This document shows, in pieces, positions 1 to 11,044 of a stretch of DNA of 64,000 nucleotides (positions are counted from its first letter, which is position 1; the number at the start of each line of letters is the position of its first letter). The stretch lies in NCBI RefSeq assembly GCF_001704415.2, contig NC_030813.1, positions 14,340,001 to 14,404,000 of the forward strand. The letters are read 5' to 3'. The DNA comes from Capra hircus. Taxonomy: Eukaryota; Chordata; Mammalia; Artiodactyla; Bovidae. The notes beneath the pieces were generated by a model. That model was not told the DNA's origin and searched no databases. It saw nothing but the letters and a program-made list of their open reading frames with translations. A program made the translations under genes and the position numbers.

Positions 1-916
1 TGATAAATGTCCCTATAACAAACTTGTGTGACTAATTCTTTAATGTGTCATCCAAAGAGCAGGATTTGGATTATCTATCTGTGAATTCTTAATTTGACAG
101 AGCTCTCCCATCTAAATCTCCCATCTAGAATGGCTGCACCAGCTTACAATGTTACTGACATTTTTTTCAGGGCTTTTAGACTTTTCATTTTCTCTGAAAA
201 TTACTCATTTCCTTTCCATTTTACTAATAGGGTTACTATCTTATCCCTATTGACTTGTGAATTCTAGAAAACAGTTTCTTGTTAGTTTTAAACACTGTAA
301 ATGTTTTCTTCCCTGATCCTTTATTTATATATTAATTATATTTTTCATCTATTTTTGAGAAGTTTTAATTTGCTTTATCAAATTGATCAAAATTTTTGCC
401 TTAGGCTTTTTTTTTTTTTATTGTCAGGGCATTTCCAAACTATAGAACATGATATCATGAATTGTTATGATTTTACAAATGCTGAGTAACATTTGTCCTG
501 TTTCTATTTTTGTAACAACTTGTGTTAGATGGCAATTAGTGACTCCTTGAACATTTATTAAAACTCACCCTTAAGTAGCCCAAAGCCATTTTAATACTAT
601 GACATCTACCAGAATGTATGATCTCAAAACTGACTGTACAACAACATGTGATAAAATTCATTATAGCACTTCTTTAAAGCACTAGGACTAAATAGCTGTT
701 CTATATCAACAGCCTACTCAACAGAACAAGACTAAGATATGGTACTTAGTCTTCAGTCATGGCTCCCCAAAATTTCTTCCCACTTCATGAAATGTTGAAT
801 GAACCATTGTATAGATATTAGGGTGATCTGAAAGGGTTTTGAACAACATAGTAAACTTCTTGTGATACAATATTAAGGGAAACTCAAAATGATTACCATT
901 AGATAAACCAGAAACG
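1..916. other. No recognised feature
   Basis: AT-rich DNA with short T-runs (about 410-420). I see no repeat family, coding signature or RNA gene. The 62-codon frame near 301-489 is low-complexity, hydrophobic and not supported. Confidence 0.5.
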
Positions 917-923
917 GAATGGA

Positions 924-1479
924 ATTAAAAGATGCTTATTTCTTGGAAGGAAAGCTATGACCAGCCTAGATAGCATATTAAAAAGCAAAGACATTACTTT
1001 GCCAACAAAGGTCCGTCTAGTCAAGGCTATGGTTTTTCCAGTGGTCATGTATGGATGTGAGAGTTGGACTGTGAAGAAAGCTGAGCGCCGAAGAATTGAT
1101 GCTTTTGAACTGTGGTGTTGGAGAAGACTCTTGAGAGTCCCTTGGACTGCAAGGAGATCCAACCAGTCCATTCTGAAGGAGATCAACCCTGGGTGTTCTT
1201 TTGAAGGAATGATGCTAAAGCTGAAACTGCAGTACTTTGGCCACCTCATGCGAAGAGTTGACTCATTGGAAAAGACTCTGATGCTGGGAGGGATTGGGGG
1301 CAGGAGGAAAAGGGGACAACAGAGGATGAGATGGCTGGATGGCATCACCGACTTGATGGACGTGAGTTTGAGTGAACTCCGGGAGTTGGTGATGGACAGG
1401 GAGGCCTGGCGTGCTGCGATTCATGGGGTCGCAAAAAGTCGGACACTACTGAGTGACTGAACTGAACTGAACTGACACT
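924..1479 (+). mobile_element. BovB (RTE-clade LINE) 3' end, 5'-truncated
   Basis: A 5'-truncated BovB copy. It begins in the reverse-transcriptase region at the motif AATTAAAAGATGC and runs to the ACTGAACTGAACTGA tail typical of BovB 3' ends. The flanking GAATGGA at 917-923 and 1480-1486 looks like a 7-bp target-site duplication. Its long open frame and few mutations suggest one of the younger copies in the window. Confidence 0.92.
957..1460 (+). pseudogene. BovB ORF2 C-terminal fragment (167 codons, open)
   Basis: This reads as the C-terminal part of the BovB polyprotein, downstream of the reverse-transcriptase active site. It has the conserved blocks VMYGCESWTVKKAE, ELWCWRRLLRVPW and FGHLMRR, then the Arg-rich GGRRKRG stretch and DREAWRA before the stop. 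It lacks the endonuclease and the YADD catalytic core, so it cannot act as a transposase-like enzyme. The ATG is simply an internal Met of the original ORF. It stays open over 167 codons, which indicates recent insertion rather than selection. No promoter is visible, so expression would need read-through. Confidence 0.85.
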
Positions 1480-1486
1480 GAATGGA

Positions 1487-2597
1487 TCTTTATTACTTTT
1501 CAGTTAAAAGAAAGTTGGAATCTTTTTGTCTTCCTTTTTCCTTTCTAGCCCTCCATGCTTTTTCTTTCCTTCCTTGTTTCCTTAATTTAAATATTTGGCA
1601 TAGAATATACATTTTCATCTTTTGAAATGGATGAAAAAGTAATGCTTAGTTAAACCACATTAAAGATAGGTTTTTAAATTAAAGTTGACATATAGACCTT
1701 GAACAAGTCAAGGTCTAAATAGTACGTCAACAACCTATTGCCAAAGGAAAAAATTTTAAATGACTGTCCTATATGTTTTCCCAACGCAGTGATATTAATA
1801 CAAAATATTATAATGAACTTCACCTGGTAAAAAATCCCACAAAATGTGCTTACAACATAAGAGAACAGAATGCAGGCTGACACATAATAACACCCATCAG
1901 AATGTTGGAGGAAACTGGAAACAGATACTGTGTTGGAGAGTAATGGCTGTTCTGATGTTAGATGGTGTGATTTGAAGAGGTTACCCCAAATGGGATGTGT
2001 AGCTCTTTTGCCCCAGGATCATGACTGCTGTTCTCATGATTTATATAAGCATGTGGTATTCTACAATGCTCCCCCTCCATAAAAATCATCCTTTGCCAGC
2101 TGGGTGATGTTAACTAGGAACTAATCATAAACATCTGGCTAGTTTATATGCATGTTGCCTTTATCCCCAGATTGTCACTAAATGAAATATCTGTCTACTT
2201 TCATACGAATTGTTTTAGCTTTTTAAAATTTTTCTCATAATAAGAAAGTATTTCTTTTTAGTATTTTTAGTCCCAATAGTTTTGTTTGCTTATTCCTTGA
2301 ACCAACTCTTAGAATTTAATAAAACTTGTTTTTACTTGAAATACATAGCCTCATTCTTAACATTATATGAAAATCTCTGACATTTTCTATTCAACTTAGC
2401 AATGAATTTTTTACTTATAAATAATGGCCCATGATATAGTATTTTATTAGAGAAGCAATAGTTTTTCAAATCCGTCTTATATAAATTTATTTTATTCAGG
2501 AACACAACAAAACCACCTCGTATAATGTTTAGCTACTTAATTTATGAATAATAGGAACCACTCCCAACCTAATTATCATTTATTCATTTGTTAACTA
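1487..2597. other. Unassigned unique DNA
   Basis: Pyrimidine-rich around 1530-1590, then AT-rich unique sequence. The part at about 1910-2160 is slightly GC-richer with palindromic fragments, but I could not tie it to a family. No coding signature. Confidence 0.4.
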
Positions 2598-2662
2598 TTT
2601 TTTTCCTCTCTCTCCCCTTCTCTCTTTCTCCCCTCTTCTCTTCCTTCTTTTTTCTCTCTCTT
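2598..2662 (+). repeat. 65-nt uninterrupted polypyrimidine tract
   Basis: Every base from 2598 to 2662 is C or T. It is not a simple dinucleotide repeat but a mixed CT tract. Such homopurine-homopyrimidine runs can form triplex (H-) DNA. Confidence 0.9.
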
Positions 2663-3524
2663 GAATTTATTTGCAGTATCTTACTAACCACTGAATTTTT
2701 TCTGAAAATTTTCTCATACCAATGTACTTGCTAAAGTTTATGAATATCCAATTATTAATATCTAAAATCTTTTTTTTGTTTGTACCACACCTTTGTAGAG
2801 GGAGTGTACTATCATGAGAGCTAGAAAAATCTTAATATCAGAAACATTTTCTCTTTGAAATTCTTCTTAGTAAAAATCTTGACGTGATCACCCATATGAT
2901 CTTTTTACTTATTTCCATTCTTTCCTCTGTCCTTTCCAATTAATCATCAAATTTCCCCACAAAAGTTATTTGTAACAGAAAACTTTACTTAAGACTTCTT
3001 CTTAGCTTGCCCCTCCATGTATGCCAAGAGTCAGGTTGACTTTTGTGTTTTTTTGTTTTGCTTTTGTGTGTGCTCTGTGTTTTAACTTTCCAACTAGATT
3101 TTAAATGCTTGAGAGAGCAGGCTGGTTTCTGCTGATAAAATACTCTGCAAAACAAAACAAAACAAAACTGCTTCATAAAACTCATGGGCTGGTGTTATGT
3201 GCTGCATAATATATAAGTTCTTGTCTATTCTGCAAGGATATTATATTTAAGCTAATATTATTTTATTCAACTTTCAACTTAATATCATAGCAATAACTGT
3301 ACTCACTAGGCAATCATAGAGCTGAGTTTAATATATCAAAATTGGGTTTAATATTTTCATGAAACAGTGGAATGATAACCTTTTGAAGTATGGTAAATTT
3401 TAAAGGATTATAACCTACTTCACAAATGTAATATGTAACAGTTTTCTAAGAGAATTTGCAAATAAAATTTGCAGTATTTGAAAAAAGGGAAAAAGTTGAT
3501 TAATGTCTCCACTTCTGAGAGAAT
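2663..3524. other. No recognised feature
   Basis: AT-rich unique DNA. Contains a short (AAAAC)n-like stretch near 3149-3167. The minus-strand frame at 2985-3185 has no protein signature. Confidence 0.4.
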
Positions 3525-3715
3525 GATTAGCACCAAATATTGTGCTAAGCATTTTATAGGTATCATCATAGTCCAGCCTATCGTTGGCTATTATCTTTAT
3601 TTTTGCAGATAAAGAAACTGCAGCTCAGGAATTTAAGTAAATTGTCCAAGGTTTTAGCAAAGAATTGGCTGAGTCAGTTTGAACCCATGCCTGTCTGGAT
3701 ACAATTCTTGTATCT
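3525..3715 (-). mobile_element. MIR SINE (antisense)
   Basis: The order of motifs matches an antisense MIR: 'gctaagcattttatagg', then 'gataaagaaactgcagctcag', 'aagtaaattgtccaagg', and 'tttgaacccatgcctgtctgg'. These are diverged forms of the MIR core and tRNA-related segments. An old mammal-wide element. Confidence 0.75.
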
Positions 3716-4665
3716 GATCTGCATAAAGAAAATACAAACTTAAAACTCAAATTCCAAATATCTACATGGTAGTTGAATATGAATTTCCATTCTTCTTATA
3801 TTACCACTGTGGTTTATTTATATCACCAGTGCAATGTTAAGTATCTAACATTCCTTGCCTGCACATAATCTTTCTGTTAGAAAATTTCTATGAATTTTTA
3901 TTAGAATTATTTTTCAAAAACAACCCTAAGGCTGTTCTCTTAGAGATGACACCCAATAACAGGCAAATTGCAAAGTTACTTGACAGTCATGATACACTCT
4001 CCTACATTACAGAGAACAGCTGTCTAAGAATACTTTGGTAATCTTAAATTTGATAGAATTTTATATTCTTCCTGTCAAATCTGTATGGGGCTGCTCTACC
4101 TCTAAATTCATCTAAAATACATTTGAGTACATATGTCCGAAGGGAATCCATAAGAACTCTGGAAGTATGGAATAAATTTTGATTCACACTGTTTTTATAA
4201 GGTAACACTTTATATTCATGGTGGATGAATGTGTACCTTGAAACAAAAGTATTTTATTTCTTGGTATGGCAGTGGGTTAAAGTTTATCTTTATGGTTCTG
4301 TAGTGTATGCCTCCAAAACTGTATTGTAACTAATGTTTAAATTGCACACCAAGAATTCCAGGGTTGAAAAAGAGAGAAGGGGAGGGGCAATGGGAAACAG
4401 AAGCACAAAACAGTAGACGGAAAAGAAAGCAAGACTGGCTGAAAAAGTAAGAAAATATACCTTAATTTTCCCCCAAATGGGAAAAATTATCTGGTAGAAC
4501 ATCCGAAGTGCTGTCTTAATCAAACTGTAGCACTATACTACTCTATTTCAGAAAGGTAAAAGTTGTACATTACTTCAAAGCTGTGATTTCATGGAATTTA
4601 ATTGGTAGTATTTCTTCAAAATCTTTATACCATATGAAATCTCCTCAGGGAACAGGTGATTAGCT
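3716..4665. other. Unassigned unique DNA
   Basis: AT-rich with no recognised family. The minus-strand frame at 4290-4523 lacks any family signature and covers a purine-rich stretch. Confidence 0.4.
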
Positions 4666-4688
4666 GGGGGGCCGGGGGGGGGGCGGGG
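4666..4688 (+). repeat. G-run cluster, potential G-quadruplex
   Basis: Runs of 6, 10 and 4 consecutive G separated by CC and C. The 10-G run can supply two tracts, so the four-tract quadruplex rule is met. It stands out in an otherwise AT-rich neighbourhood. Confidence 0.75.
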
Positions 4689-4845
4689 ATTAGATGTGGA
4701 TACAAATAACCACAAAGACAGACAGAAAATACTGTTATACAACAGATATACAAATGCTATAAATGAAAAGTCAAGTAAAGTTCACAGGAGGAGATGATTT
4801 TTTAAATAAATCTCAAGGAATCAATGCAATTTATCTAGGGATATG

Positions 4846-5300
4846 TACAATGGTCCATCTAGTCAAGGCTATGGTTTTTCCAGTAGTCATGTATGGATGT
4901 GAGAGTTGGACTATGAAGAAAGATGAGTGCTGAAGAATTGATTCTTTTGAACTGTGGTGTTGGAGAAGACTCTTGAGAGTCCCTTGGACTGCAAGGAGAT
5001 CCAACCAGTCCATCCTAAAGGAGATTAGTCCTGGCTGTTCATTGAAGGGATTGATGTTGAAGCTGAAACTCCAATACTTTGGCCACCTGATGCAGAGAAG
5101 ACCCTGATGCTGGGAAAGATTGATGGCAGGAGGAGAAGGGGACAACAGAGCATGAGATGGTTGGATGGTATCACTGACACAATGGACATGGGTTTGGGTG
5201 GACTCCAGGAGTTGGTGATGGACAGGGAGGCATGGCTTGCTGCAGTTCATGGGGTTGCAAAGAGTCAGGCACAAATGAGTGACTGAACTGAACTGAACTG
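4846..5300 (+). mobile_element. BovB 3' end, diverged
   Basis: Starts at the BovB segment CTAGTCAAGGCTATGG and ends in the ACTGAACTGAACTGA tail. It carries an internal deletion (the GAAGAGTTGACTCATTGGAAAAG region is shortened near 5095) and stop codons, for example a TGA after GATGAGTGC at about 4930. The short similar flanks 'atatgtacaatgg' and 'atatgcaatgg' may be a degraded target-site duplication. Confidence 0.88.
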
Positions 5301-5312
5301 ATATGCAATGGG

Positions 5313-5526
5313 AGGCTTCCCAGGTGGGTCGCGGTAAAGAACCCCCTTACCAATGCAGGAGATGCAGGTTCAGTCCCCAGGTCCAGAAAATCCCCTGGAG
5401 AAGGAAATGGCAACCCACTCCAGTATTCTTGTCTGGGAAATCCCACAGACAGAGGAGCCTGGCAGGCTACAGTCCCTGGGGGTCCCAAAAGAGTTAGACA
5501 CAACTTACCAACTAAACAACAACAAA
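5313..5526 (+). mobile_element. Bov-tA SINE
   Basis: tRNA-Glu-related head (GGCTTCCCAGGTGG, GGTAAAGAACC, a B-box-like GGTTCAGTCCCC) joined to the BovB-like tail (GGAGAAGGAAATGGCAACCC, GAGCCTGGCAGGCTACAGTCC), ending in AAACAACAACAAAAC. It abuts the preceding BovB. Confidence 0.92.
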
Positions 5527-5601
5527 ACATGTGTAATATAAAGATAGTTTAGGTGTGGGAAATATAATTGGATGGGTAACCAAAGATTGATCACAGTTGG
5601 G

Positions 5602-5711
5602 CATCACTTCATGGGAAATAGATGGGGAAACAGTGGAAACAGTGTCAGACTATTCTTTTGGGCTCCAAAATCACTGCAGATGGTGACTGCAGCCATGAAA
5701 TTAAAAGATGC
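5602..5711 (+). mobile_element. BovB internal fragment
   Basis: A 110-bp piece matching the BovB segment just downstream of the reverse-transcriptase core (CATCACTTCATGGGAAATAG, GGCTCCAAAATCACTGCAG, GCAGCCATGAAATTAAAAG). It is truncated at both ends. Confidence 0.85.
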
Positions 5712-6300
5712 ATAGGTCTTATGCTCCAGGAAAAGATTGTCAGGACGGACTTGTCACTGGTATCTCTTTCCCCATACAATATGTGCACACACATGTCAGG
5801 ACAAAAGAAAGTGAAACCTGCCATCTGTCTTCTACCTAAAATGATGCAACTCTCATCAGCTAAATGAAGAGCAGTCACTTGAAGGGGTAACTGGAAAGGT
5901 GGTCATTCAGCAGGGGTGAAGGTGGCCACCCTGCAGGGGTGAAGACAAGGGAGGCAGTGTGGATGCAGCCTTCCTGGGATCTCTGGTAGCAGAAAACGGA
6001 GTGCTACCTGGTTTGGAACTCCAGGATCTGAGAGGGCTGAGGGAAACAATGAGGATACTGCTGCCCCAGCTTCCTGGCTTTCTCAGCTTTTCTGTAAGCC
6101 TCTCAGCAAGCACAAGTAGCCAGTCAGTGTCCTGTGCAGTGAGCCGTTTTCCCGGCTCCTTCTCTCTCTCGATTGACAAGTTAAGATCCCATGGATTTAA
6201 TCGCATCATCTTGAGTTTGTGAGTGTAAAATAAGTGCCGGGGTGGGGGATTTCTCTCACCAACTCTGAATATTAATAGTTAGTGAAAAATTGAAATCACA
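5712..6300. other. Unassigned, GC-richer segment, possibly LTR-like
   Basis: Markedly richer in GC than its flanks and with no SINE or LINE signature. It contains two near-repeats of 'caggggtgaag' (about 5913 and 5934). It ends with an AATAAG hexamer near 6229 followed by GT-rich DNA, loosely resembling an LTR R/U5 region. No TSD or boundaries were found, so the LTR idea is a guess. Confidence 0.3.
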
Positions 6301-6317
6301 AAATATTGAATATTTTT

Positions 6318-6710
6318 GCTGCTGTGTGACCTTGGCAAGCCTCAGTTTTCTAATATGCAAGATGGAAACAAGATAAGTACTTATTGTATAGGGTTGCTGT
6401 GAATGATAAATAAACCTCTATATGTAAGGCTATTAACACATGGCCTGAGGGCTTCCCCAATAGCTTAGCGGTAAAGAATCTCCCTGCAATGCAGGAGACA
6501 CAGGGGACATAGGTTTGACCCCTGGTCTGGAAGATCCCCTGGAGAAGGAAATGGCAACTCACTCCAGTATTCTTGCCTAGAAAATCCCACAAAAAGAGGA
6601 GCCTGGAGGGCTACAGTCCAAAGGATTGTAAAGAATTGGACATGACTGAGCAACGGAGCAGAGCACATTAACACATGACCTAAACCATATTAAATGCTCA
6701 GTAAATTTAG

Positions 6711-6712
<2 letters not shown>
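6318..6712 (+). mobile_element. MIR SINE split by a Bov-tA insertion
   Basis: MIR motifs run in order: 'tgtgtgaccttggcaagcc', 'tcagttttctaatatgcaag', 'agggttgctgtgaatga'. After the SINE the MIR resumes with 'atgctcagtaaattt'. The two halves (to 6446, and from 6667) join without loss once one TSD copy is removed. Confidence 0.85.
6447..6666 (+). mobile_element. Bov-tA SINE inserted in a MIR
   Basis: Complete Bov-tA with tRNA-like head (GGCTTCCCCAATAGCTTAG) and BovB-like tail. The 15-bp target-site duplication is attaacacatggcct (6432-6446) and attaacacatgacct (6667-6681), with one mismatch. Confidence 0.93.

Positions 6713-6765
<53 letters not shown>
6713..6765 (+). repeat. (GT)n microsatellite, about 26 units
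   Basis: An uninterrupted 53-base GT run directly after the MIR 3' end, followed by a G-rich stretch. Length and purity make it a likely polymorphic marker. Confidence 0.97.
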
Positions 6766-6766
<1 letters not shown>

Positions 6767-8500
6767 TGGGGGGAGTAGGGGTAGGGATAGCGGAGAAGGC
6801 CAATGAGTAGTTCAAGGTTTAAATTTAGGTAGTAAGATTAATCAAGAAATTGAATTTAGGTTGAGAGGATCTTTAGAGTAAGATTGGGAAGGGAAATGGA
6901 TATACAGATGAGAAGTATGGTTTAGATCTTGCTGCATTTTAGATAGTATAGCATTTAAATGTTGGCAGTACAACCTAGTAGAGATTCCTTGCAAACAATT
7001 ATACATGTGGTTGAGACTGAATTTCAGAAATTCTGTACAGAATGTGTGTTGTTGCTGATTTTCTAGGGAATTGACAGATAAGATATCTAAATATGAAGTG
7101 AATTAGAAAATAATTTCTAAAAGGAGATAAAATATTAAAATAGCAGTCAAAATAAAGAGAAAGTAAATTTTAAAAGAGGAAATAGAGTAAAACATTGCAT
7201 GGAGGTGAAGTTAATAAAATGGAAATAAAACTGAAGTAGACTACAAATTTATTTGTCAGGTAAGTTTACAGAACAATTTTAGTAAGTTTACAAACTCAGT
7301 GTTCTGAAGTTATCTATGTAAGACAGATTTTTTAAAATACATGCTTTTAAACATTGGATTATGACTCTAGGATCCTTTTTCAGAAAATCACTAAAAATTT
7401 CAGTTTCAAAATATGTCACACCTGCCTGTGTATTCCACATCAATTCCAATTATTTGGAGATTTGTATACTAGAAACTGATTCACATAATCATTCAGTGAT
7501 TTTGGATGAATTTCTATCTCAGTGCTGAACAAATTCTGTTTAATATTTAATCAGCACCCACTAGAATTGAATCTTTGCAGCTTGCAATCTAGTTGGAGAA
7601 ATAAACACATGAATAGGTGATTTCAATACAGTGAAGAAGTTTGGTGATTAAAAGATATATAGATGCTAGGGGAGCACCTAGAAGATGCACTCAATTCTGT
7701 CTCAGATTTCTTAAAGACAATGCCTAATAAAATCTTAAAGGATGTTTGGAAGTTGACAAGATAAAGAAAGGGGAAATAGTGCTCCCAATACATAGGAGAG
7801 GATGAGTCAAGTCTCCAAAGCTTAGATAAGTGTATACCTTAGAGGGAACAATACTTTCTCATTATCAGATAATAATGACCAAATGCTTATTTGACAGAAA
7901 ACTTTTTGCCAAGTAGAGGATTTGGTTTGCATTTTTACCAATACATTCTATTGTGGGATTTGGGTATGCATATATAAGAAGCAAACTGATTTTGAAGAAA
8001 GCTGGAAAATCTTTTTTCTTATAATTAGTTATCACTTAAAAATTTTAAAATCATATTGCAAGTATACTCTTTACTAGCGTCTCCTGGAAGAAATGAAAAT
8101 GATGAACTATTTGATTGGAGCTATGTGTATGGAGCAGGGAATGATTAACCAATCAAAACTCAGTAGAGAAAGAGAAAAAAATAGATATTTATCCAAAATG
8201 GCATCATAATGACACTTGTTGCCCAAATTTATTTAATCAGAAAATTAATTTCTTCATGTAGACTATTTAATTACAGATGTTACTAATATAAACTTTTTAA
8301 AAGACAGTTTTATATTTTCTTATTTCTGATTATTTTAAAGAAAATAATCTGAACTTAGTTTTGATACTGTGGTGGTTACACATGATGCTAATGGTTCCCT
8401 GTTCTAACAGTGATAAATATGACATAAACATTCCAGGAGCAGAGGAAAGCCCAAGTGTTAACCTATTAATATTTTTGAGAGAAGTGAGGTTCGTTTATCT
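6766..8500. other. Mostly unassigned AT-rich DNA
   Basis: No clear family. Part of 7560-7760 ('gcttgcaatctagttggagaaataaacacatgaatagg') resembles a very old L1- or DNA-element-like repeat, but I cannot name it. No coding signature. Confidence 0.35.
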
Positions 8501-8504
8501 GATT

Positions 8505-8660
8505 CATCTATACACTTTGTTCATTCATTCAACAAATAGTTCTAGAGTGCCTCCTATGTGCTCAGTAGAGGTTCATAGATGGATAGGAGAGGTCTTACCT
8601 TTTCTCAATAAGTCACTGTTCTCTAATGAGCTGAATATATCCATTTTCCCCTGGAAAACC
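8505..8660 (+). mobile_element. Ancient interspersed repeat, family uncertain
   Basis: The motif 'ttcattcattcaacaaatagtt...gtgcctcctatgtgctcag' is a diverged form of a widespread old mammalian repeat (L2- or L1ME-like). The overlapping 122-codon frame starting at 8361 shows no protein family and is not annotated. Confidence 0.4.
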
Positions 8661-8813
8661 TCTAAGCTAGTGTATATCACAGGTTATAAAGGACAAAATA
8701 AGCCTGACACATATTTCTTTAAAATCTAAGGGACATCAAGAAATCTCTGCAACTATAATCAGACTGTCAAGTCTGGGAGGGTTGTGCCTAGAAGTTCTCT
8801 ACCATTTCAGAGA

Positions 8814-8917
8814 GCTCATAAAACTCAACTGGGGAGTTCAAAACCTCTGACCAGTCCAAACCCAAGCTCATAAAACTCAGTTAGGGAACTCAAAACCTCT
8901 GATGAGTCCAAAACCAA
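8814..8917 (+). repeat. 52-bp tandem duplication (2 copies)
   Basis: Copies at 8814-8865 and 8866-8917 both begin GCTCATAAAACTCA and contain CAAAACCTCTGA and AGTCCAAA. I count 8 differences in 52 positions, mostly transitions, so it is a duplication of moderate age in non-repeat DNA. Confidence 0.88.
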
Positions 8918-8944
8918 AAGGAATCCTCTCCAGCAATATCAGAA

Positions 8945-9127
8945 ACCTTTTTCTATAAAGGATCAGATGATAAATATTTGTGATTTTGTGGGTCATACCA
9001 ACTCCATAGAAATTATTTTACCATGCTGTTTAGCACAAATGTAATTTATAGACAGTATGCAAACAAATAGAAATGGCTACGCTTTTAATAAAAAGTAATT
9101 TACACAAGCAAGCTATGTACCAAATGA
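8945..9127 (+). mobile_element. hAT-type (MER-class) DNA transposon remnant
   Basis: Diverged match to the old element reading 'ttttctataaaggatcagat', 'aaatatttgtgattttgtgggtcatac', 'atagacagtatgcaaacaaat'. The family name is uncertain and terminal repeats are not preserved. Confidence 0.45.
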
Positions 9128-9148
9128 AACTTTTAAAATTTAAATAAA

Positions 9149-10720
9149 TTCAGTTCAGCTCAGTCACTCAGTTGTGTCTGACTCTTTGTGACCCCATGAA
9201 CTGCAGCATGCCAGGCCTCCCTGTCCATCACCAACTCCTGGAGTTTACCCAAACTCATGTCCATTGAGTCAGTGATGCCATCCAACTATCTTATCCTCTG
9301 TTGTCCCCTTCTCCTCCTGCCCTCAATCTTTCCCAGCATCAGGATCTTTTCCAATGAGTCAGCTCTTCGCACTAGGTGACCAAAGTGTTGGAGTTTCAGC
9401 TTCAACATCAGTCCTTCCAATGAATATTCAGAACTGATCTCCTTTAGGATGGACTGTTTGGATCTCCTTGCTGTCCAAGCGACTCTCAAGAGTCTTCTCC
9501 AACACCACAGTTCAAAAGCATCAATCCTTCAGTGCTCAGCTTTTTTTATAGTCCAACTCTCACATCCATACATGATCACTGGAAAAACCATAGCCTTGAC
9601 TAGATGGACCTTTGTTGGCAAAGTAATGTCTCTGCTTTTTAATATGCTGTCTAAGTTGGTCATAACTTTCCTTCCAAGGAGTAAACATCTTTTAATTTCA
9701 TAGCTGCAATTACCATCTGCAGTGATTTTGTAGCCCAAGAAAATAAAGCCAGCCGCTGTTTCCACTATTTCCCCATCTATTTACCATGAAGTGATACGTC
9801 TGGATGCCATGATCTTAGTTTTCTGAATGTTGAGCTTTAAGCCAACTTTCTTACTGTCCTCTTTCACTTTCATCAAAAGGCTCTTTAGTTCCTCTTCACT
9901 TTCTGCCATAAGGTTGGAGTCATCTGCATATCTGAGTTCATTGATATTTCTCCCTGAAATCTTGATTCCAGCTTGTGCTTCATCCAACCCAGTGTTTCTC
10001 ATGATGTACTCTGCATATAAGTTAAATAAGCAGGGTGACAATACACAGCCTTGACATACTCCTATTCCTATTTGGAACCAGTCTGTTGTTCCATGTCCAG
10101 TTCTAACTGTTGATTCCTGACCTGCATACAGGTTTCTCAAGAGGCAGGTCAGGTGGTCTGGTATTCCCATCTCTTTCAGAATTTTCCCCAGTTCATTGTG
10201 ATCCACACAGTCAAAGGCTTTGGCATGGTCAATAAAGCAGAAATAGATGTTTTTCTGGAACTCTCTTCCTTTTTTGTCGATCCAGCGGATTTGGCAATTT
10301 GATCTGTGGTTCCTCTGCCTTTTCTAAAACCAGCTTGAACATCTGGAAGTTCATGGTTCACGTATTGCTGAAGCCTGGCTTGGAGAATTTTGAGCATTAC
10401 TTTACTAGTGTGTGAGATGAGTGCAATTGTACACTAGTTTGAGCACTCTTTGGCATTGCCTTTCTTTGAGTTTGGCATGAAAACTGACCTTTTCCAGTCC
10501 TGTGGCCAATGCTGAGTTTTCCAAATTTGCTGACATATTGAGTGCAGCACTCTCACAGCATCATTTTTCAGGATTTGAAATAGCTCAACTGGAATTCCAT
10601 CACCTCCACTATCTTTGTTCGTAGTGATACTTCCTAAGGCCCACTTAACTTCGCATTCCAGAATGTCTGGCTCTAGGTGAGTGATCACACCATCGTGATT
10701 ATCTGGGTCGTGAAGATTAA
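9149..10720 (-). mobile_element. BovB LINE, 1.57 kb, 5'-truncated, antisense
   Basis: The 3' tail lies at the left (CAGTTCAGCTCAGTCACTCAG) and BovB sequence continues leftwards-sense to the region upstream of the reverse transcriptase (CCTAGAGCCAGACATTCTGG on the minus strand). Flanks ttaaataaa (9140-9148) and ttagataaa (10721-10729) are a plausible 9-bp TSD with one mismatch. Several frameshifts break the ORF. Confidence 0.92.
9781..10206 (-). pseudogene. BovB reverse-transcriptase core fragment with intact YADD
   Basis: This 141-codon open segment covers the palm region of the BovB reverse transcriptase. It begins in the block MDHNELGKILKEMGIPDHL, continues through GVCQGCVLSPCLFNLYAEY and reaches the catalytic box YADD (bases 9919-9930, minus strand), then LMKVKEDSKKVGLKLN. 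The two catalytic aspartates remain, but the frame closes shortly after. The upstream part (10176-10397, 10434-10862) lies in other frames, so the protein is broken and surely inactive. It is part of the 1.57-kb BovB copy. Confidence 0.85.
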
Positions 10721-11010
10721 TTAGATAAAAATAAAAGCTCAGTTCCTCAGACCCATTAGCCATCTTGCAGGTTCTTAATAGCTTCACATGACTCATGGCT
10801 ACCATATTCGATGCCAGAGATTGTAGAACATTTCTGACATTGCAGTAAATACTATGAGACAATATTGCTCTAGAGTTTCTTTATAGCACTGGACTATTCT
10901 ATGCAGTATAGAAAGGTAAAGATGAAGGGCTGGGCTTGATCTTCTTGAGAAAGTCGAGAGAAATAGGGCTATGTTGCTAGGGAGTTGAAAGAATTTCTAA
11001 GAAAAAAAAA

Positions 11011-11044
11011 TATATGCACACACACACACACACACACATATATA
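11011..11044 (+). repeat. (CA)n with flanking TATATA
   Basis: About 11 CA units at 11017-11038 bordered by TATAT and ATATATA. A short microsatellite. Confidence 0.9.

Larger units (their letters stand above)
9128..10872 (+). mobile_element. Second hAT-type remnant, split by BovB
   Basis: The right part (10721-10872) carries 'gctcagttcctcag', 'cttcacatgactcatggctacc' and 'gtagaacatttctgacattgcag', a diverged short non-autonomous hAT-like element. Its AT-rich middle lies at 9128-9148. The BovB copy at 9149-10720 is inserted between them. Confidence 0.5.

Noticed and set aside
5959..6222. 87-codon open frame in the GC-richer segment
   Set aside because: No protein family signature, an antisense frame is open too, and the region looks LTR-like; GC-rich composition alone explains the lack of stops.
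8361..8729. 122-codon open frame on the plus strand
   Set aside because: It overlaps an ancient dispersed repeat (about 8505-8660) and shows no recognisable domain or splice context.
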